Assembly: GCA_904066235.2 (NCBI GenBank)
Contig: CAJFCV020000001.1
Coordinates: 7,874,001-7,938,000 of the forward strand
DNA: 64,000 nt
Reading direction: 5' to 3'
Source: Bursaphelenchus xylophilus
Lineage: Eukaryota; Nematoda; Chromadorea; Rhabditida; Aphelenchoididae
Numbering within the stretch: position 1 is the first letter of the stretch; every line of letters begins with the position of its first letter. Below the pieces are notes generated by a model, which searched no databases, was not told where the DNA came from, and was given only the letters and a program-made list of their open reading frames with translations. This document shows positions 59,236 to 64,000 of this stretch, in pieces. A program made the position numbers and the translations under genes.

Positions 59236-60014
59236 ATGGCTGCTTCTACTATGAAGGAATATATTGACAAACAACTGGAAAAGAGTCCTGCCGACGAAAT
59301 TACTGAGCTTTTATTGGATAACATTCAATCTACAAAACTCAGTGGTTTGGAAGGGCACAACTTTGCAAATTTGAACCACCTTTCACTGATTGGATGTGGT
59401 CTGCAATCTTTTGAAGGGCTACCGTGTATTCCATCGGTCAAAGTTGTCGATGCTTCTGAAAATAAGATTTCCGATCTTTCTCCGTTGGTTGAGAAATGCC
59501 CGAGTCTATATCATCTGAATCTGTGCGGTAACAATATTGAGGTAACTTTTTTAATAGGAAGTTTTCATACAATATAAGTTTTTAACTTTTGTATTATACT
59601 ACTATATTTAAATTCTTGTAGAAAATCGAACAGTTAAAGCCTCTCGCTGAGCTGAAAAACCTGCAAGTGCTTGATGTTTTTGATTGTCCATTAGCGGAAG
59701 AAGAAGATTACCGAGACAAGATTTTTGCTACAATCCCTTCCCTTCAGTATCTTGATGGATTTGATGTGAATAACGAAGAGCTCGAGGACCTGGAAGAATT
59801 TGGGGGTGAAGATGCCGAAGAGCACGACCATGAAGATCTCGATGATGAGGAAGAAGAGGAGGAGGATGAAGCAGAGGAGGTTGGACTTGATTATCTTAAC
59901 TCGTCAAGTGCTTTGAAAGATGACGATTCCGAAGATTATATAGCCGAAAAGAAGAACGGTCTGAAGCGGAAAGCCGATGCTGAAGCTGGAGATGATGTTC
60001 CGTTGAAGAAGTAA
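59236..60014 (+). CDS. ANP32 acidic leucine-rich nuclear phosphoprotein
   Basis: Nuclear histone-chaperone and mRNA-export-associated family. Exons 59236-59541 and 59622-60014 join in frame for about 232 residues. The N-terminal half has the leucine-rich repeats (ITELLLDNIQSTKLSGLEG, NLNHLSLIGCGLQSFEGLP, CPSLYHLNLCGNNIEKIEQL) and the LRR cap (NLQVLDVFDCPLAEEEDYRD, IPSLQYLDGFD). The C-terminal half is the typical Asp/Glu tail, followed by a basic KRKAD/LKK ending that may be a nuclear localisation signal. First gene of the plus-strand cluster; AATAAA lies near 60127. Confidence 0.94.
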
Positions 60015-60264
60015 TCTTGTATATGTTGCCGTTACTTTATTAACTTTACAGTTTGTTTTGAGGCATCTCTGGCTCGTTCAGAGCAAAAAGGAATGGTTTA
60101 ACTTATTTTACGTTTTATACCCTTTTAATAAATTTGTCGGGTTTTGTTTGGGTCTAAATTGATTTGTCAGTGGTTTTTTGACCATTCATTATTGAAAACA
60201 TCAAAATCGCGTTCACTGAAGATTATGTATTATTTCGGAAAGACTGAAATCAACGTTTCTAGGA

Positions 60265-60955
60265 ATGGGACGAACTAGATTTTCGGAAGCGGGGCCTCGA
60301 CGACCTGGGAAAAACTCCAAGGCCGCAGCTGCAGCCTTTACTGCGAAGAATGGGTTTGATGGACTTCCAGAAGCTCCATGGAGGAAGACACCATCAATAT
60401 TCAAGCAACCTGTCACTTTGGTCCACACAACTTCAAAGAGCACGCAGAGGATTCCCGAGAAGAAGTGTAATCAGATACAGGAAAAGCTAGGAAAGCCTCA
60501 ACAGGTTTGCTATCTTTGTAAATCATGGTTTATTATTAGATTTTCTGGGCAAAAAGACTGGAAGGATTAAAGGCGATGGTACCTGTTCATTTCCCTTCGG
60601 GAATATACTATACTCCGGAAGATGAAGAATACATTGAACAACGGTTAAACTTGGCAAACAAGATCGAATGTGCTGTTAATGTTTTATCGGAAGGCGCGGC
60701 CACAGCTTCATTTTGCTCCGCCTTACATCTTTCTAATGGCCTACCGATCACTGGCAATTCCAAAACGCCGGGAACGAACCCACTTGTCGGGATCAATCTA
60801 AATCAGCCGTTTGTTACTGTAAGTGACGATAGTATATTAAAATATTTTCAATTTAGATACCTGAGATCTCAGATCACGATATTCAAGTGCAAGAAAAAAG
60901 AGTGGTGGATGCCAGGAAAAGGCTGCAGGAACTTCGAAAGAGTTTCTTAGCATGA
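60265..60955 (+). CDS. MBD2/3-like NuRD subunit lacking the methyl-CpG-binding domain
   Basis: MBD2/MBD3 tether the NuRD chromatin-remodelling complex. Exons 60265-60504, 60540-60818 and 60857-60955 join in frame (205 residues). The core after the MBD is clear: KTPSIFKQPVTLVHTTSKST, then GKPQQIFWAKRLEGL, SFCSALHLSNGLPITGN, NPLVGINLNQPFV. The C-terminal coiled coil ISDHDIQVQEKRVVDARKRL normally binds the p66/GATAD2 subunit. Only ~35 residues (MGRTRFSEAGPRRPGKNSKA) precede the core, far too few for the ~70-residue MBD. No missing exon is evident upstream, since ANP32 ends 250 bp away and a TTTCTAG acceptor sits 2 nt before the ATG. Confidence 0.9.
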
Positions 60956-61083
60956 TGTATATAAATCCTTAATAAATTTTGACAATTAATGGGGAAGTAA
61001 ATAAAATTTGGAATGTGAATAGTAGTGGTCTAAAATTATTTGATTATTATTATTGTTTGCTTTCTCTACGCGGACAAGTGTAG

Positions 61084-63278
61084 ATGACATTATCATTGGA
61101 ACACCAATCTGGGATTCTTTCCAAATTGCTCTCATGTGGAGTTTCGCTGTTAGCTGAGGTGTTTCGGTTGCGAACAACCCTACCAGAAGATATATCCGAC
61201 GTATCCAAAAGCAGATTCAAATCTATTCTCCTCGAGTTTTCTTACTTTGAAACACCAATCGAGTTCGATCAGAAGATCGAGGATAATGTCGGGTTGAAGG
61301 ATTTGGACGAGGAGTTCACGGAGCTGCACCGCGGCTATGTTTTAGACTTTTCCAAGTTTATGCATCGTCTTTGCAGTTTTATTTTTGAGTTTGCGGAGTA
61401 AGTAACCATTTGTTTTGCAACCAAATGCTGCAATTTAGATACACGCAGAAGTATGCTACAGTTGATGTTCTACTTGACACTGAGTGGAATAAGATTCATT
61501 CCCAGAGAGCAGATGTGTTGTACCATCTTGGAATCATCCTGATCTTCTTGGATGAGAAGTTTTTAGCTAGCTCTAGAGAAGCTTTGTTCGTAGCTGGTCA
61601 ACGATTGGGGTAAGGGTAATTCCTCTAACTTATACCAAAACGGAAGTATTTTGGAATTGGAAAAAGAAGCTAGAAACAGGATAACACATTATAAACATTC
61701 AGGAACGTTTGATTTATTTTCGGTTACAGGGATAAGTTTGCGTCAACTCATTTCGAAACTTCAATATCGTTACTGCGTGAAAGAAAAGATGTTTTCGAAA
61801 ATTGCTTTGTTCATCTTGGAGTTGATCGAAAGTTCGCTGAGAATGTCTTGGAGTATGTCCGAACGTTCAGTCTTATACAGGTAATCCAAATTAGTCGACT
61901 TATAGTAATCCCATAGACTCAAGACGTTGGTATGTCCAGCAGAAAGTCATCCTTGGTGTATATAGCATTATGGTTCATCCCCAATGTACTTAGAGACGAG
62001 GGACCGTTGATGCGAACTTTAGTCGACGCTTTTTTTGGCGACCAGTGGATTCTGCCTCTTCATTTTGAGTTGACTGCAAATGTTTTACAGAAATGGAAAA
62101 ACTATAAACCTGCCATACTTGCCTTGCGTGGTGTTTTGAGACAAGAGCACGTTGCTTCGATCGTCCAGCAGAAGATTGAAATCCTCAAATCCAACAAATT
62201 ACCTTCAGGATTACTGTCACTGGAAGAGTTTGAGTATTACAAGAAGACACTGGTTGTATGTAATAGTGCATTAAAATGGATTATATTGCATTTTGGAGGT
62301 ATGTCAGTAATCCGATCGACTCAGTTTGCAGATCTTGAGAGATTCAAGAAAATATCGATTCTTTTTGATCCTTTTAAATACCTGCTCACCTTAATTAAGT
62401 TTGAGTATAAATTTAAACAAGTAAGTTTTGTTCCTTTTACCCAATGTCATCTGATTTTAGTCAGCCTTGTTTACCATTAAAAACAAAACAGCTCAAGCCG
62501 ATAAGTTGAAGGAACGTATTTCGTCGTCGATAGATCAGGTTGTCCATATACTTGACCGATCCCAGGAAAGTTGGAAAACCAAGGTTAGCGCTTGGTTGGG
62601 AAAGATTAATGACAAACTCTCTGCGATTGGGGTTGTCAATCCCAAAAGTGTTAATGTAATTGAAAGTGTCAAGTTAAAACTTGAAGAGGTAACTCCATCA
62701 TCTTCTTCTCATCCTTTTTTTTTGAAGATAAGCGAGATCACTTCCGATGATCAACGAGTCATCAATCAGTATCTGGAAGTGATTCTCAAGAATCTGGACT
62801 CTCTCAAAACCGTTATTCTTCTAAATTTTGATTTTTTAAATACACTGGACACACAATGCGATGCTGATTATCTTTGGAATTGTATCTCTGGTTGGGTTCC
62901 AAAACTGGAAAGTCTTTTACAGTCAGAGCCAGTGATGGTTAAGTACTTCTTCTTCAAACTGAAGTCGCCAATTGAAGTAAAAGTTGCTGGAATGTCGACA
63001 GAGAAAAGCGAAGCCATAGCGGTATTTTACCACAAAATTCTGGAAACCTATCTTAAACGAATCGTCCAAGTAGGTTATACCATTTATGTATTTAATATCA
63101 CTGGTTTTCTTGTAGGCGATTCCTAGAGGTGTCTTCGTTGAACTGGAGGAATTGCAATCACTGCTTATTGATGATGAGTATTGTTTTATTGAAAAGTCGA
63201 AGGTGAAGAATATTATTCAATCAGAAAGACGAAGAAGACTGGCCGAAAAGACGTGTAAAATAAGCAAGCTTTCATTAG
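61084..63278 (+). CDS. Strumpellin (WASH complex subunit 5), 3' end outside the window
   Basis: Scaffold of the WASH complex, which drives Arp2/3 actin branching on endosomes. Exons 61084-61397, 61439-61609, 61730-61880, 61917-62420, 62461-63069 and 63116-63278 join in frame. Conserved stretches are ILLEFSYFETPIEFD, LKDLDEEFTELHRGY, LYHLGIILIFLDEKF, LVYIALWFIPNVLRDEGPLM, LVDAFFGDQWILPLHFELTA and SALKWIILHFG, in the same order as human strumpellin. The last exon ends at a GTAGGA donor; the next exon must lie past base 64000. It starts 128 bp after the MBD2/3-like stop, with a TGTAG acceptor touching the ATG, as expected for a downstream operon gene. The first Met is used. Confidence 0.9.
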
Positions 63279-64000
63279 GTAGGACGTACTTCACTTACAG
63301 GGTGGCACAAAAAATCGAAACTCATATTTCATTTAAGCATCACAATTTAAACGAAGTAACGATCCATATCAGTAACATTGAACATTGTTAATAACATGTT
63401 CGGCCAATTTGAAAATAGCGCCAAACGTGACTTACAATTTTGAGCGAAACGCCGCAGCTTTTTTCGGAAATCAGTCTTGTTCTTAGCACAACGGTAACTT
63501 ACTATAGCGAATAGAAATAGGATTCGGAAAATTCGGGTGTATTCGCCACGTGGGTATATACCAGAAATCTCGGGTATTTATAAAATTAGTCTAAAATAGT
63601 ACCAATATGAAGTCATTTGTAACAGTGTTCTGAACGATTCAACCAAGGAAAGTTGCAGGGTGGGTGATTCTCCAACTTTTATAAAGAAACAATTCTTGAA
63701 AATTCTTTGTCATTAGTGTTAATAGTACACATTTGAATTCTCCATTGCCGAAACCCCCAAAAACGGATGAAAAAAGTTTTTTAAAAATTATTTGCAATAT
63801 TGCATCATCAGTAGTATCTGCTGATTTTACAATTTTTTACTCATAACCCGAAAAGCCCACACCCGAAAAACCCAGGGACCGAAAAGGCGCAAGCCGGAGG
63901 GCGTGGTACGAAAGGACGCCATTCAGATTTCGCTTCGCTCGCTTTTTGATGACCTAAAGGTTGGTAGAAGTGTTCAAGGTGCAGTTTCCGTCGACAACGA
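63279..64000. other. Intron of strumpellin and/or repeat sequence at the right edge
   Basis: No further strumpellin exon is recognisable. A 79-codon frame continues from the exon through the donor but looks non-coding. Around 63.85-63.95 kb there is a short repeated CCCGAAAA-type motif. The interval is consistent with a long intron, possibly with an inserted repeat. Confidence 0.4.

Overview
The window looks like a nuclear contig from a nematode, not one I can name to species. The evidence is dense genes with mostly short introns, acceptors of the TTTCAG/TTTTAG kind, acceptor-like CAG/TAG triplets sitting directly upstream of many start codons (the expected context for spliced-leader trans-splicing), and nematode-type families: a DMSR-like peptide GPCR, a tandem galectin and a biogenic-amine GPCR. 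All gene models were assembled by eye from exon open frames and splice sites, so exon ends may be off by a few bases.

Layout, left half. Tomosyn (minus, runs off the left edge to 4630); tandem-repeat galectin (minus, 6188-7661); a small two-exon membrane protein (plus, 8863-9298); a DMSR-like peptide receptor (minus, 9439-14792) whose 3.3-kb last intron holds a large foldback repeat; about 3.5 kb with no convincing gene; a tiny signal-peptide/membrane protein (plus, 18335-18629); a WD40 protein with an acidic tail (minus, 18774-20939), head to head with spartin (plus, 21236-22969); TRMT61A and VPS25 (minus, 22997-26183), two genes separated by only 2 nt, head to head with ribosomal protein S6 (plus, 26601-27494).

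Middle. A repeat block (27.6-30.5 kb) with two long inverted-repeat elements, one carrying a nested MITE; eEF1A (minus, 31207-32676); an SCP-type CTD phosphatase (plus, 34013-35212); SF3B3 (minus, 35710-46288), one of whose introns is about 5.6 kb and contains a complete amine-type GPCR on the opposite strand (40043-42033). From 46.3 to 54.4 kb I see no live host gene: foldback repeats, minisatellite arrays and a decayed mariner element.

Right end. Two compact divergent gene clusters flank a roughly 0.5-kb gap at 58.7-59.2 kb. On the minus strand: hnRNP M-like, COX17, a four-TM protein and a kappaB-Ras GTPase. On the plus strand: ANP32, an MBD2/3-like protein without its MBD, and strumpellin (WASHC5, cut by the right edge). 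Spacings of about 100-250 bp in one direction suggest nematode operons, which would link RNA processing, mitochondrial copper delivery, chromatin and endosomal trafficking genes.

The most unusual features are the number of long, near-perfect inverted repeats (at least seven in 64 kb, several nested), repeats and genes lodged in introns, and the VPS25/TRMT61A junction, where the only good trans-splice acceptor for the downstream gene lies inside the upstream coding sequence.
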